This document shows, piece by piece, positions 9,225 to 17,613 of a stretch of 64,000 nucleotides of DNA. The stretch comes from Crossiella sp. S99.2. GTDB taxonomy: Bacteria > Actinomycetota > Actinomycetes > Mycobacteriales > Pseudonocardiaceae. Made by a program: the position numbers and the translations under genes. The DNA is taken from NCBI RefSeq assembly GCF_023094165.1, contig NZ_JALMDK010000004.1, forward strand, positions 186,001 to 250,000, in the 5' to 3' direction. The notes beneath the pieces were generated by a model. The model saw only the letters and a list, made by a program, of their open reading frames with translations, ran no database searches and had not been told where the DNA came from. Every line of letters starts with the position of its first letter. Positions within the stretch are counted from its first letter, which is position 1.

Positions 9225-10222
9225 AGCACGAACCCCCTCGGGAACGGATCGGTCGGGTCGAGCAGGTACTGGCCCATCCCGGTGATCCACGCTCGTCCGG
9301 TGACGGCGGGGATGATCGCGGGCCGGTCGGCCACGGTGGTCTCCCCGGTGATCCGCCCGGTGAAGCGGGTGCCGATGAAGGACTCGTTGACGAAGTCGGC
9401 GCCGACCTCAAGCTCGCCCCGACTGTGCAACACCGCCATCCGCGCGCATGTTCCCGTGCCGCAGGGGGATCGGTCGAACCAGCCGGGGTGGATGGCCATC
9501 GCGTTGCGGGCCTGCCCGCCGTGCCGGCCGGGGGCGGTGAACTGGACGTGCTTGCAGCCGTTGATGCCGGGCTCCAGCAGGTGCACCGGGCGGTCGGCGG
9601 CGTTGATGGCGTCCATGATGGACAGTCCCGCGGCCAGGATGCGGTCTTTTTCACTGCGCTCGAACGGGATGCCGAGCTGGGCCAGGGGCAGGATGGCGTA
9701 GAAGTTGCCGCCGTAGCCGAGGTCGTAGCGAACCTTGCCGTAGCCGGGCACGTCGACGGTGGCGTCCAGGCGGTCGGTGTAGGCGGGCACGTTCTGGATG
9801 GTGACGTGCAAGGCCCGCCCGTCCCGGACCTCGACCTCGGCCACCACCAGGCCGACCGGGGTGTCCAGGCGGACCCGGGTCATCGGTTCGCTGACCTCGA
9901 CCATGCCGGTCTCCACCAGCACGGTGGCCACGCCGATGGTGCCGTGTCCGCACATGGGCAGGCAGCCGGATGCCTCGATGTAGAGCACACCCCAGTCGGC
10001 CTCGGGAATGGTGGGCGGTTGCAGGATCGCGCCGCTCATCGCGGCGTGTCCGCGTGGTTCGTTGACCAGCAGTTCCCGGAGGTGGTCGAGGTGGGTGATG
10101 AAGTGTTCGCGGCGCGCGGCCATGGTGTCGCCGGGGATGACCCCGACGCCGCCGGTGATCACCCGGGTGGGCATGCCCTCGGTGTGCGAGTCGACCGCGC
10201 TGAAGTACCGGGCCGCGCGCAT
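9221..10222 (-). CDS. 4-hydroxyproline 2-epimerase (proline racemase family)
   Basis: A 333-residue protein of the proline racemase superfamily. The two-cysteine acid/base pair is intact: Cys91 in MCGHGTIG and Cys254 in SPCGTGTCA. Two cysteines mark a racemase/epimerase; the dehydratase branch has Thr in place of the second. It converts trans-4-hydroxy-L-proline to cis-4-hydroxy-D-proline, which the adjacent dehydrogenase subunits would oxidise. The operon context favours the hydroxyproline enzyme over proline racemase. The stop overlaps the start of the downstream aldehyde dehydrogenase, indicating translational coupling. Confidence 0.92.
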   Translation of the reverse strand: MRAARYFSAVDSHTEGMPTRVITGGVGVIPGDTMAARREHFITHLDHLRELLVNEPRGHAAMSGAILQPPTIPEADWGVLYIEASGCLPMCGHGTIGVATVLVETGMVEVSEPMTRVRLDTPVGLVVAEVEVRDGRALHVTIQNVPAYTDRLDATVDVPGYGKVRYDLGYGGNFYAILPLAQLGIPFERSEKDRILAAGLSIMDAINAADRPVHLLEPGINGCKHVQFTAPGRHGGQARNAMAIHPGWFDRSPCGTGTCARMAVLHSRGELEVGADFVNESFIGTRFTGRITGETTVADRPAIIPAVTGRAWITGMGQYLLDPTDPFPRGFVL

Positions 10223-10223
10223 G

Positions 10224-11135
10224 TCAGGCCGCCCGCAGCGAGTCGACGGCCCGGATCATGTCCGCGCGCAACCGGTCCAGCTGGGCGGGTGAGAGCGGGC
10301 CGCGGGGCGGGCGGCAGGGTCCGCCGTAGCGGCCGACGTGGTCCATGCCGTACTTGATGGCCTGCACGAACTCCACCCGTGAGTCCCAGCGGAACGCGGC
10401 CACCAGTGGTTCGTACAGCGCCCGCGCCTCGGCGAGTTTTCCTTGGGTGGCAAGCTCATACAGCCGGACCGACTCGGCGGGGAAGACGTTGGGGAACCCG
10501 GCGAACCAGCCGGTGGCGCCCATCAGCAGGCTTTCCAGCACGACGTCGTCGGCCCCGGCGACCACGGCCAGCTCGGGGGCCTGCTCGCGGATTTCCAGCA
10601 CCCGCCGCACATCGCCGGAGAATTCCTTGACCGCCACGATGTTCTCGATCTGCCCGATCTCGGCGAGCAGTTCGGGGGTGAGGTCGACCTTGGTGTCGAT
10701 GGGGTTGTTGTAGACCATCACCGGCAGTCCGGCCTTGGCCACCTCGCGGAAGTGGTGCAGCACCTCGGCCGGGTTGGCCCGGTACATCGTGGGCGGTAGG
10801 CACAGCACCCCGTGCGCCCCGTCCTCGGCGGCCAGTTCGGCCCAGTAGCGGGCCTGGTGCGCGCCGACGCCGTGCACACCGACCACGACGATTCCCTTGC
10901 CCCGCACGGCGTCCACCGCGGTACGGGCGACCACGCGGCGTTCGGCGTCGGTCAGCGAGGAGTACTCGCCGAGCGAGCCGTTGGGTCCGACGCCGCGGCA
11001 GCCGTTGTCCACGAGCCAGCGGCAGTGTTCGGCGTAGCGGTCCAGGTCGGGTCGCAGTCCCGCTGGCGCTGCGGCGTCCTCGGTGTAGGGCAGCGCGGTC
11101 GCCACGATCACGCCGTCCAGTTTCTCGGTGCTCAA
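10224..11135 (-). CDS. DapA-family lyase, likely 1-pyrroline-4-hydroxy-2-carboxylate deaminase
   Basis: A 303-residue class I aldolase of the dihydrodipicolinate synthase/N-acetylneuraminate lyase superfamily. The start is a TTG at 11135, preceded by GGAGG about eight bases upstream; this gives normal family length and avoids overlap with the upstream gene. The Schiff-base lysine is Lys170 (VAVKEFSG) and the partner tyrosine Tyr142 (MVYNNP). The substrate loop GPNGSLGE lies at 50-57. In the hydroxyproline pathway this family member deaminates and dehydrates the pyrroline product to alpha-ketoglutarate semialdehyde. Gene context supports this over a lysine-biosynthetic DapA. Confidence 0.9.
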   Translation of the reverse strand: MSTEKLDGVIVATALPYTEDAAAPAGLRPDLDRYAEHCRWLVDNGCRGVGPNGSLGEYSSLTDAERRVVARTAVDAVRGKGIVVVGVHGVGAHQARYWAELAAEDGAHGVLCLPPTMYRANPAEVLHHFREVAKAGLPVMVYNNPIDTKVDLTPELLAEIGQIENIVAVKEFSGDVRRVLEIREQAPELAVVAGADDVVLESLLMGATGWFAGFPNVFPAESVRLYELATQGKLAEARALYEPLVAAFRWDSRVEFVQAIKYGMDHVGRYGGPCRPPRGPLSPAQLDRLRADMIRAVDSLRAA

Positions 11136-11136
11136 C

Positions 11137-12453
11137 TCAGCTCTCCTCCTCGTCTTCGACGGCCGCCAGATCCCGCAGGCGCACCGGAACAGCGATCGGC
11201 CGGTTCTGGCTGAACGGGGCGCCGGTGAGGTCACCGACGATCCGCCCGCAGATCCGTCCCTGACACAGTCCGAGTCCGGCTCGGCTGACGAGCTTCACGG
11301 CCCGCATCCCCAGCGCACCCTGTGCCACGGCGGCACACAAGTCGGACATCCGGACCTCTTCGCACCGGCACACCACGGTGTCCGCGGAAACCCAGTCCCG
11401 CCAACCGGATCGCACCGGATAAGCGGTCGCCAAAGCCCGCCCGAACCGCCGCCCGGCCCGCACCCGCCGCAGCGCGTCCCGGGGCACGGCAACCGCCCGC
11501 CCGACTCGCGCGGCGGCCGCGTATCCCGCCACGGTCCCTTCGGCTGCGGCGGGCCCGGCCCCGGCGATCCCGGTCACCTCTCCGGCCGCGAACACCCCGG
11601 CGACGGAGGTCCGCTGCGCCGGGTCGACGACCACGGCCCCGTCCTCGATCCGGCACCCGGCCGAGACGGCCAGTTCAAGCTGCGCGGTGAACCCGAATCC
11701 CAGACACACCGCGTCAACCTCAACAACCCGCTCGCTCCCGGCGACCACTCGCCACTCCCGGTCCAGCCGGGCCACCGTGACCGCCTCAACCCGCGATTCC
11801 CCGTGTGCCGCAACAACAGCGGACCCGAACCGCACCGGCACCCGCCGCCGGGCCAACATCGCTCCATACCCCGCCAGTTCCCCCACCTTCCCCAGCGCCC
11901 CCACCGGATCCCGCCGCCACCCCCAAGAGCTGCCAACGGAATTCGCCTCCGCCACCTCCGCGACCCGAGCCCCCACCTCAACCAAAGACCGCGCCACCGG
12001 CAACAGGAACGGCCCGGTCCCGCCAACCATCACTCGCCGTCCCACCGCAATTCCCTGCCCCTTGGCCAGGGCCTGCGCGGCCCCCGCCGTGTACACCCCC
12101 GGCAAATCCCAGCCAGGGAACGGCAACACCCGGTCGTATGCCCCGGTCGCGATCACCAGCGCCGCAGTGTCCACAGTGGACATAGCTCGGCCCGGCGCGT
12201 CAGCGGCCCCGGTCTGCAACCGGACCCGATGCCCACCCGCCACGGTTTCCACGGCCCACACCGAGGTCTCCGGCAGCCACTCGATCAACGGATGCGCCGG
12301 CACCCGCGCCGCCCGCAACCCCGACTGCCGCCGGTACTGCCCACCCACCGCGGCCCCGGAGTCCACCAGCAACACCGACGCCCCAACGGAAGCCGCCGCC
12401 CAAGCCGCCGCCAACCCGGCGGGTCCGGCCCCGACCACCACCACCCGCGACAT
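11137..12453 (-). CDS. FAD/NAD(P) oxidoreductase subunit with BFD-like [2Fe-2S] domain (D-hydroxyproline dehydrogenase alpha-type)
   Basis: A 438-residue flavoprotein starting MSRVVVVGAGPAG, with GxGxxG at residues 8-13. The ATG shares one base with the upstream stop (TGATG). After the FAD and NAD folds comes a BFD-like cluster domain with Cys362, Cys364, Cys397 and Cys402 (CxC ... Cx4C). This architecture is the alpha subunit of HcnABC/LhpBEF-type three-subunit dehydrogenases, which oxidise cis-4-hydroxy-D-proline and pass electrons on. The other two subunits are encoded immediately upstream. Codons here end in G far more often than in most of the window. Confidence 0.88.
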   Translation of the reverse strand: MSRVVVVGAGPAGLAAAWAAASVGASVLLVDSGAAVGGQYRRQSGLRAARVPAHPLIEWLPETSVWAVETVAGGHRVRLQTGAADAPGRAMSTVDTAALVIATGAYDRVLPFPGWDLPGVYTAGAAQALAKGQGIAVGRRVMVGGTGPFLLPVARSLVEVGARVAEVAEANSVGSSWGWRRDPVGALGKVGELAGYGAMLARRRVPVRFGSAVVAAHGESRVEAVTVARLDREWRVVAGSERVVEVDAVCLGFGFTAQLELAVSAGCRIEDGAVVVDPAQRTSVAGVFAAGEVTGIAGAGPAAAEGTVAGYAAAARVGRAVAVPRDALRRVRAGRRFGRALATAYPVRSGWRDWVSADTVVCRCEEVRMSDLCAAVAQGALGMRAVKLVSRAGLGLCQGRICGRIVGDLTGAPFSQNRPIAVPVRLRDLAAVEDEEES

Positions 12454-12725
12454 CAACAGTCCTCCGGAAGCTCGGCCCCGCACTGCACCCGAACCACATC
12501 CCCGTCCGCGACCCGCCGCTGACAGGCCCGCACATCAGGCACCCCGTTCACCACGACCAGGCAGTCAAAACAGACCCCGATCCCGCAGAACACCCCACGT
12601 GGCCGCCCATCCCGCCGCGTGCTCCGCCAGGAAGTCCGCCCCAGCCCCAGCAACACCCCGGCCACGGTCTGCCCAGGCGCCGCCGCCACGCGAACCCCGT
12701 CCACCTCAACCCAGATCCCGCTCAC
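12453..12725 (-). CDS. Small [2Fe-2S] protein, gamma subunit of the D-hydroxyproline dehydrogenase
   Basis: A 90-residue ferredoxin-like protein with cysteines 47, 52, 55 and 68 in the plant-type spacing (Cx4Cx2C ... C). It corresponds to the HcnA/small subunit that joins the two flavin subunits in heterotrimeric amino-acid dehydrogenases. The GTG start overlaps the upstream flavoprotein stop by four bases, and its own stop shares a base with the next start. The three subunits are therefore translationally coupled in the order beta-gamma-alpha. It should carry electrons inside the complex and not act as a free ferredoxin. Confidence 0.87.
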   Translation of the reverse strand: MSGIWVEVDGVRVAAAPGQTVAGVLLGLGRTSWRSTRRDGRPRGVFCGIGVCFDCLVVVNGVPDVRACQRRVADGDVVRVQCGAELPEDC

Positions 12726-13987
12726 CCGAGCACCGCCGCCCGATCCACCCGGAACGGCCGCGGATCCACCCGGGGTGCGCGGCCCAACACCAAGTCCGCC
12801 AACAGTTCCCCGGTCGCCGGGGCCAACCCGATCCCCGCTCCCTCATGCCCGGTGGCGTGCCACAACCCCGGCACCCGCGGATCCGCCCCGATGATCGGCA
12901 GATGGTCCGGCGCGTAGGGCCGGAACCCGCCATAAGCCCGCATCACCGGCACCTCGCCGAGTACCGGGAACAACGCCATTGCCTTGATCGCCAACTCCCG
13001 CAACACCCGCACCCGCAACGATTCGTCGAACCCGACCCGCTCCCGGCTGGACCCGATCAACACGGTCCCGCCCCGGGTCGACTCCACCACCGCCGAGGTC
13101 TGCAAGGCCGCGTCGCCACTGGCCACCGCGCCCACGTAGTCCCCGTCGTAAACCTTGTGCCGCACCACTTCCGGCAACGGCCCCGTCACCAGGACCATGC
13201 CCCGCCGCGGCAACACCCGGATCGGCGCACCCACCGCCGTCGCGAACTCCCCGGCCCACGGCCCGCACGCGTTGACCACGGCCTCGCACCGGATCACGCC
13301 TTCGGAAGTCAGCACCCCGCCCGGCGCCAGTCCGAGCGCGGTGACCCCGGAGCGCACCGGAATCCCGCGCAGCAAGGCGGTCGCCACCAGCACGGGCTGT
13401 ACCTGGGCGTCCTCCGGGTAGTGCACGGCGCCGGTGGCCCGCCGCGTCAGGTGCGGCTCCAACTCCCAGGGGTCTTCGACCACCCGGGCATCCACGCCGG
13501 CCGCTCGCTGCGCCGCCGCGAACTCGAACAACGGCCCAGGGTCCCGGGTGGCGACGGTCAGCCCGCCTTTGGCCTCCCACTCGACCCCGGCCAACTCGGC
13601 CAGCGACACCGCGTCAGCCGCGGAGCCCGGCGCAGCCGCCAGGCCCACCCGAGCTGCCCCTGCCACCGCCCCAGCGACGTCCGGCCCACCGGCCGATCCC
13701 GCCCCACCCACTGGGCCGCCGCCGGCCGCGTCCGCCCGCCGGGCCCGCTCCGCCGCCCCCAGCTCCGCCAGCACCCCCGGCCACAACCGCCGGGACTCCA
13801 CCGCCAGCTCCAGCTCCGGCCCCGGCGCCTTGTCCGAGACCAGCACGTTCCCTTCCCCCGCCGCGGTCGTCCCCGAAGCGGGCGCGCCCCGCTCCAGCAC
13901 CAGTACCCGCAACCCGGCCCGCCGCAGCGCGTACGCGCACGCCGCCCCGATCACCCCGGCCCCGACCACCACGACGTCCGCCGCCAC
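12722..13987 (-). CDS. FAD-dependent D-amino-acid oxidase-like subunit (D-hydroxyproline dehydrogenase beta-type)
   Basis: A 421-residue DadA/glycine-oxidase-fold flavoprotein. GTG at 13987 is preferred because GGAGG stands five bases before it and the GxGxxG loop follows at residues 9-14. The C-terminal WHATGHEGAG segment is the usual FAD-closing motif of the family. It should hold the cis-4-hydroxy-D-proline site and form the pyrroline product. Residues about 81-123 are a Gly/Ala/Val-rich insert not expected in the family. It is the first structural gene after the XRE-cupin regulator, and a perfect inverted repeat lies directly upstream. Confidence 0.87.
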   Translation of the reverse strand: MAADVVVVGAGVIGAACAYALRRAGLRVLVLERGAPASGTTAAGEGNVLVSDKAPGPELELAVESRRLWPGVLAELGAAERARRADAAGGGPVGGAGSAGGPDVAGAVAGAARVGLAAAPGSAADAVSLAELAGVEWEAKGGLTVATRDPGPLFEFAAAQRAAGVDARVVEDPWELEPHLTRRATGAVHYPEDAQVQPVLVATALLRGIPVRSGVTALGLAPGGVLTSEGVIRCEAVVNACGPWAGEFATAVGAPIRVLPRRGMVLVTGPLPEVVRHKVYDGDYVGAVASGDAALQTSAVVESTRGGTVLIGSSRERVGFDESLRVRVLRELAIKAMALFPVLGEVPVMRAYGGFRPYAPDHLPIIGADPRVPGLWHATGHEGAGIGLAPATGELLADLVLGRAPRVDPRPFRVDRAAVLG

Positions 13988-14000
13988 ACCCACCTCCCAT

Positions 14001-14018
14001 CGTTCAGTAAAATGAACG
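14001..14018 (-). promoter_or_regulatory. Operator candidate of the hydroxyproline operon
   Basis: A perfect inverted repeat, CGTTCA-GTAAAA-TGAACG, lies 14 bases upstream of the first structural gene. Its A/T-rich centre is where a -10 region would be expected. The nearest candidate ligand is the XRE-cupin regulator encoded next to it. Confidence 0.6.
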
Positions 14019-14059
14019 AATCCGAGGCTAGGTCCCGGACCGGTCGCCGTCAACGGCGG

Positions 14060-14614
14060 CTACTCCGGCGGATGTTCCAGGAGCAGCACCGACCGCACCT
14101 CGCCGTCCACCGCCGCGTACTGGTGCGGGGTGCCCGCGCGGAACCGCACGTAGTCCCCCGGGCCGATCTCGTGCACCCGCCCGTGCACTGTCACCCGGAG
14201 CGTCCCGGTCACCACGGCGGTATGTTCAAACCCAGGGTGACCAGCGGATTCCTGCACCACGCCCGCTCGCACCCGCTGGTCGTAGACCTCCACCACCGCG
14301 CCGCCGTGCTCGATCCGCCGCAGCAGGCGCAGATCAACTGCCTCGCCGCTGAGCACCTCCAGGTCGGCCGAGCGCACCACCACCACGTCCGGGTCGGCCT
14401 GTTCAGTCAGCAAACTGGAAACCGGGACATCAAGAGCGTTCGACAAACTGAACACCGTCTCGATGGTGGGGTTGCCCGAACCGGACTCCAGCTGGGAGAG
14501 CGTGCCCTTGGCGATGCCGGATCGCCTGGCCAGTTCGGACAGTGAGATGCCCAGGGCCTCCCGCCGTTCCCGCAGGTTCGCGCCCAGCACCTGACCGGCC
14601 CGCTGACTCGTCAT
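14060..14614 (-). CDS. XRE-family regulator with C-terminal cupin domain
   Basis: A 184-residue regulator. ATG at 14614 follows GGAGGAGG. The N-terminal helix-turn-helix spans about residues 8-62 (LSELARRSGIAKGTLSQLE is the recognition region). A small cupin barrel follows at about 105-180, with HPGFEHTAVV and GDYVRFRAGTPHQY giving the two cupin motifs. Regulators of this kind (PuuR-like) sense small metabolites through the cupin. It lies immediately before the hydroxyproline operon on the same strand, so it is the likely pathway sensor. Whether it represses or activates cannot be told. Confidence 0.9.
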   Translation of the reverse strand: MTSQRAGQVLGANLRERREALGISLSELARRSGIAKGTLSQLESGSGNPTIETVFSLSNALDVPVSSLLTEQADPDVVVVRSADLEVLSGEAVDLRLLRRIEHGGAVVEVYDQRVRAGVVQESAGHPGFEHTAVVTGTLRVTVHGRVHEIGPGDYVRFRAGTPHQYAAVDGEVRSVLLLEHPPE

Positions 14615-14675
14615 ACCGCCTCCTCCACCGTGCGGCCCATCGCACCACACCTGCCCGCCTGGTATGCAGGAGGAC

Positions 14676-15644
14676 ATGCCAACCGTGCACACCGTCGGCG
14701 GCGCGAAGGACCCGGACCAGCTCGGTCGCACCCTGATGCACGAGCACGTGTTCGTCCAGAACCCCGAGATCATGGCCAACTATCCGCACCTGTGGGACGA
14801 GCCGGCCGAGATCGACAACGCGGTCACCCGGCTGCAGGCCCTGCGCGACACGGGCATCACCACGATCGCCGATCCCACCGTGCTGGGCCTGGGCCGGGAC
14901 ATCCCGCGCCTGCTCCGGGTGGCGGCGCGGGTGCCGGACCTGACGATCATCGTCGCCACCGGCCTCTACACCTACCGCGACGTGCCGCTGACCCTGCACC
15001 ACCGCGGCCCTGGCACCACTTTGGGCGGCGAGGACCCGCTGATCCCGCTGTTCCTGCACGACCTCACCGAGGGCATCGCCGGCACCGGCGTGCGCGCGGC
15101 GTTCCTCAAGTGCGCCGCCGACATCCACGGCCTGACCCCGGAGGTCACCCGGGTGCTGCACGCGGTCATCGCCGTCCACCACCGGACCGGCGCGCCGATC
15201 ACCGTGCACACCAGCGTCACCAACGACACGCCACTGGAAGTCCAGGCCCTGCTCAAGGCCGAGGGCGTGGACCTGTCCAGGGTGGTGCTCGGCCACGTCG
15301 GCGACAGCACCGACCTGGATCTGCTGAAACGCCTGGCGGACAACGGTTCCTACCTCGGCATGGACCGTTTCGGCCTGGACCTGGCGATCACCGCCGAGCA
15401 GCGGATCGAGACCGTGCGGGCGCTGTGCGAAGCGGGCTACGCGGAGCGGATGGTGCTGTCCCAGGACAGTTGCAGCCACATCGACTGGTTCCCGCCCGGC
15501 GTCAAGGAACACATGCTGCCCAACTGGCGCTACGACTACCTCAGCGACACCGTCATCCCCGCCCTGCTGGCCCAGGGCGTTGCCCAGTCGGCCATCGACC
15601 AGATGCTGATCACCAACCCCCGCGACTACTTCACCCCCGCCTGA
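14676..15644 (+). CDS. Phosphotriesterase-family amidohydrolase
   Basis: A 322-residue TIM-barrel metallohydrolase. The binuclear site is complete: His22 and His24 (MHEH), the carbamylated Lys145 (FLKCAAD), His178 (VHTS), His207 (GHVGD) and Asp264 (LSQDS). An ATG 12 bases earlier (14664) is possible; 14676 is preferred because family members start a few residues before TV-x-TV-x-G. Characterised relatives are lactonases, phosphotriesterases and amidases. It is divergent from the hydroxyproline regulator, 61 bases away. The reaction is unknown; a link to imino-acid lactones or amides is only speculation. Confidence 0.88.
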   Translation: MPTVHTVGGAKDPDQLGRTLMHEHVFVQNPEIMANYPHLWDEPAEIDNAVTRLQALRDTGITTIADPTVLGLGRDIPRLLRVAARVPDLTIIVATGLYTYRDVPLTLHHRGPGTTLGGEDPLIPLFLHDLTEGIAGTGVRAAFLKCAADIHGLTPEVTRVLHAVIAVHHRTGAPITVHTSVTNDTPLEVQALLKAEGVDLSRVVLGHVGDSTDLDLLKRLADNGSYLGMDRFGLDLAITAEQRIETVRALCEAGYAERMVLSQDSCSHIDWFPPGVKEHMLPNWRYDYLSDTVIPALLAQGVAQSAIDQMLITNPRDYFTPA

Positions 15645-15680
15645 TACGCATATCGTCGGCATATCAAAAACCGCATACGG
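15643..15680 (+). promoter_or_regulatory. A/T-rich element with repeated GCATA boxes
   Basis: The palindrome-like GATACGCATATC (15643-15654) is followed by GGCATATC (15658-15665) and CGCATACGG. It lies in the 68-base gap before the VanY-type gene and stands out in the GC-rich background. It may be a regulator site for the peptidase operon; no matching regulator is known from the window. Confidence 0.35.
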
Positions 15681-15712
15681 GCTGACAACACCGCGCTGCC
15701 TTCACTGGCCGT

Positions 15713-16333
15713 ATGACCCTCGGCGAATCAGCACGAACGGCACCCCGCCGGACCCGAACGGCAATCCTGGTCAGCCTCGCGATCGGCGGCGCGGCGCTTC
15801 TTGTTTTCCTCATCCAGCTGTGGCCGTCCGCATCGACCATCGACGTTCCCCATGGGGACAAACATGGTCCACCTGGCCTCACCATGGCCGACGGTTCGGT
15901 CCCGGACGGCGTGACGGTCTTCGCCAACGACGTTCCGGCCGTGACCAAACTCAATCCCGCGCTGCTCGACGCCGTGCGGAAAGCCGCGAAGGACGCTGAG
16001 GAGAAAGGGATCCAGTTCGTCGTCAACAGCGGCTGGCGTTCCCCGGAACACCAGGAACGACTACTCCGCGACGCGATCTCGAAGTACGGCTCGAAAAAGG
16101 AGGCCGCCCGCTGGGTGGCCACCGCGGAAACCTCGCTGCACGTCTCCGGCGACGCGGTCGACCTCGGACCCGCCAAAGCCACCACGTGGCTGGCCAAGCA
16201 CGGCGCCGAGTACGGGCTGTGCCAGATCTACGGCAATGAGCCCTGGCACTACGAACTGCGCCCCAAAGCCATCAGGAACGGCTGCCCACCCCAGTATCCC
16301 GACCCCACCAAAGATCCGAGGTTGCAGCGATGA
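15713..16333 (+). CDS. VanY-type D-Ala-D-Ala carboxypeptidase (M15B), membrane-anchored
   Basis: A 206-residue protein with one N-terminal membrane segment (about 17-36) and an extracytoplasmic M15 peptidase domain. The zinc site reads SLHVSGDAVD (His143, Asp150) and EPWHYE (catalytic Glu176, His179), so all key residues are present. It should trim the terminal D-alanine from peptidoglycan stem peptides outside the membrane. The next gene starts at its stop (ATGA), so the two form an operon. There is no vanHAX-like context, so a housekeeping wall role is as likely as glycopeptide resistance. No clear ribosome site precedes the ATG. Confidence 0.9.
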   Translation: MTLGESARTAPRRTRTAILVSLAIGGAALLVFLIQLWPSASTIDVPHGDKHGPPGLTMADGSVPDGVTVFANDVPAVTKLNPALLDAVRKAAKDAEEKGIQFVVNSGWRSPEHQERLLRDAISKYGSKKEAARWVATAETSLHVSGDAVDLGPAKATTWLAKHGAEYGLCQIYGNEPWHYELRPKAIRNGCPPQYPDPTKDPRLQR

Positions 16334-17613
16334 CCAGTGAGTTCGACAGACGTTCGGCATTGCGCGCGATGGCCGTGCTGGCCGGTACCGCCGCGGCCGC
16401 ACCGCTGCTGGGCGAGTCGGCCCTGGCCCAGACCGGCCCTGGCGGTGACGCGGACGCCCTGTTCAAGGCCGGGAAGTTCGACCAGGCCGGCCGCGCCTAC
16501 GAGGAAATCCTGAAAACCGATCCCGGCAATGTGCGCGCCGCCCGCCAGCGCGGCTATGTGGGACTGCTGTCCAACAACTTCCCCGACGCCGAGAAATACC
16601 TCACCGCGGCGATCGCACTGGCACCGCAGGACAAAGACGCCAACCGGCTGCTGGCCGACTGCTATATCCGGCAGGACAAATTCGCCCTGGCCGCACCCCG
16701 CTGGCAGGCGGCAGGCCACGAAACCACCGCCAAGTTGTTCGCGGCATTCCGCGGTCAGCCGTACCAGATCCACGGCGACAGCGCGCGGGTGCCATGGCGG
16801 CAGCTGGACCCGGTGCCGCTGGTGGAGGCATCAATCAACGGCGGCCCGCCCAAGAAGCTCTCGTTCTACACTCGCGTCGGGCCGCTGAACCTGTCGGAGA
16901 AAGCCGCCGGCGAAGCCGGACTGCAGGCCGTGGCCAAGGAACAGCTCGAGTTCGAGGGCAAGCTCGTGTGGAGCTACTACGGGGTCCTGGACTCCTTCAG
17001 GCTGGGCGACCTCGAACTGCGCAACATCCCCGTCCGCTGGTCCGACGGCGAGGCCCGCACCGGCGCGGACGGATTGATCGGCACCTGGATCCTGTACCAC
17101 TTCCTGACCACCATCGACTACGCGGGCCGGTCCCTGATCCTGCGCCGCCGAACCCCCGACACGGCCAGGCAGGCCCGCGCCGCCGCCGAACGAGCGGGCG
17201 CCGAGCCCCTGCCGCTGTGGCTGGCCCGCGAGCACCTGCTGTTCAGCAAGGGCAGCGTCACCGACTCCGGAGCGCGGGTGGCGGGCCTGAACATCGGCGG
17301 AACCGGCGAGATGCTCGCGGGCATGACCCAGGAAACAGCCAAGCAGCTGCGGGTCCGCACCGACCACGACCGCCCGCTGGAAACCTCGGCCGGCGGCCAA
17401 TTCCTCACCACCTACCCCTGCTACCCGAAGGAAGTCCGCCTCGGCAACGCCGTAGCCCGGGACAGCTACTGCTACGCGAACGACCAGCCCGCCCTCGGCC
17501 GCGAAGGCTTCGACGTCCTGGTCCACTTCTCCCACTCCTTCTACAAGCCCTACAACATCACCCTCGACTTCACCGCCATGACCATCCACATAGCCCGAGG
17601 CCCCGCCACCTAG
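16330..17613 (+). CDS. Exported TPR plus pepsin-like protein lacking catalytic aspartates
   Basis: A 427-residue protein. It has a Tat-like signal (RRSALRAMAVLAGTAAAAP, residues 7-25), TPR-like helices (about 40-130), then two retropepsin-type lobes. Family landmarks are GLIGTWILYHFLTTIDY (248-264) and the matching second-lobe repeat. The positions where DTG should stand read YTRVGP (180-185) and NIGGTG (321-326), so neither lobe has its aspartate. It is probably not a protease but a folded binding protein. The ATG overlaps the VanY stop, so it may work with that peptidase at the cell envelope. The pepsin-like fold is inferred from pattern only. Confidence 0.72.
   Translation: MTSEFDRRSALRAMAVLAGTAAAAPLLGESALAQTGPGGDADALFKAGKFDQAGRAYEEILKTDPGNVRAARQRGYVGLLSNNFPDAEKYLTAAIALAPQDKDANRLLADCYIRQDKFALAAPRWQAAGHETTAKLFAAFRGQPYQIHGDSARVPWRQLDPVPLVEASINGGPPKKLSFYTRVGPLNLSEKAAGEAGLQAVAKEQLEFEGKLVWSYYGVLDSFRLGDLELRNIPVRWSDGEARTGADGLIGTWILYHFLTTIDYAGRSLILRRRTPDTARQARAAAERAGAEPLPLWLAREHLLFSKGSVTDSGARVAGLNIGGTGEMLAGMTQETAKQLRVRTDHDRPLETSAGGQFLTTYPCYPKEVRLGNAVARDSYCYANDQPALGREGFDVLVHFSHSFYKPYNITLDFTAMTIHIARGPAT

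Noticed and set aside
10224..11234. A longer DapA-type protein starting near 11234
   Set aside because: That start would overlap the upstream oxidase gene by about 100 bases and add an atypical Arg-rich tail; the TTG at 11135 has a good ribosome site and gives normal length.
15713..16333. A glycopeptide resistance cluster around the VanY-type gene
   Set aside because: No vanH, vanA, vanX or VanRS genes are adjacent; a single M15 peptidase is common in actinomycete wall turnover.
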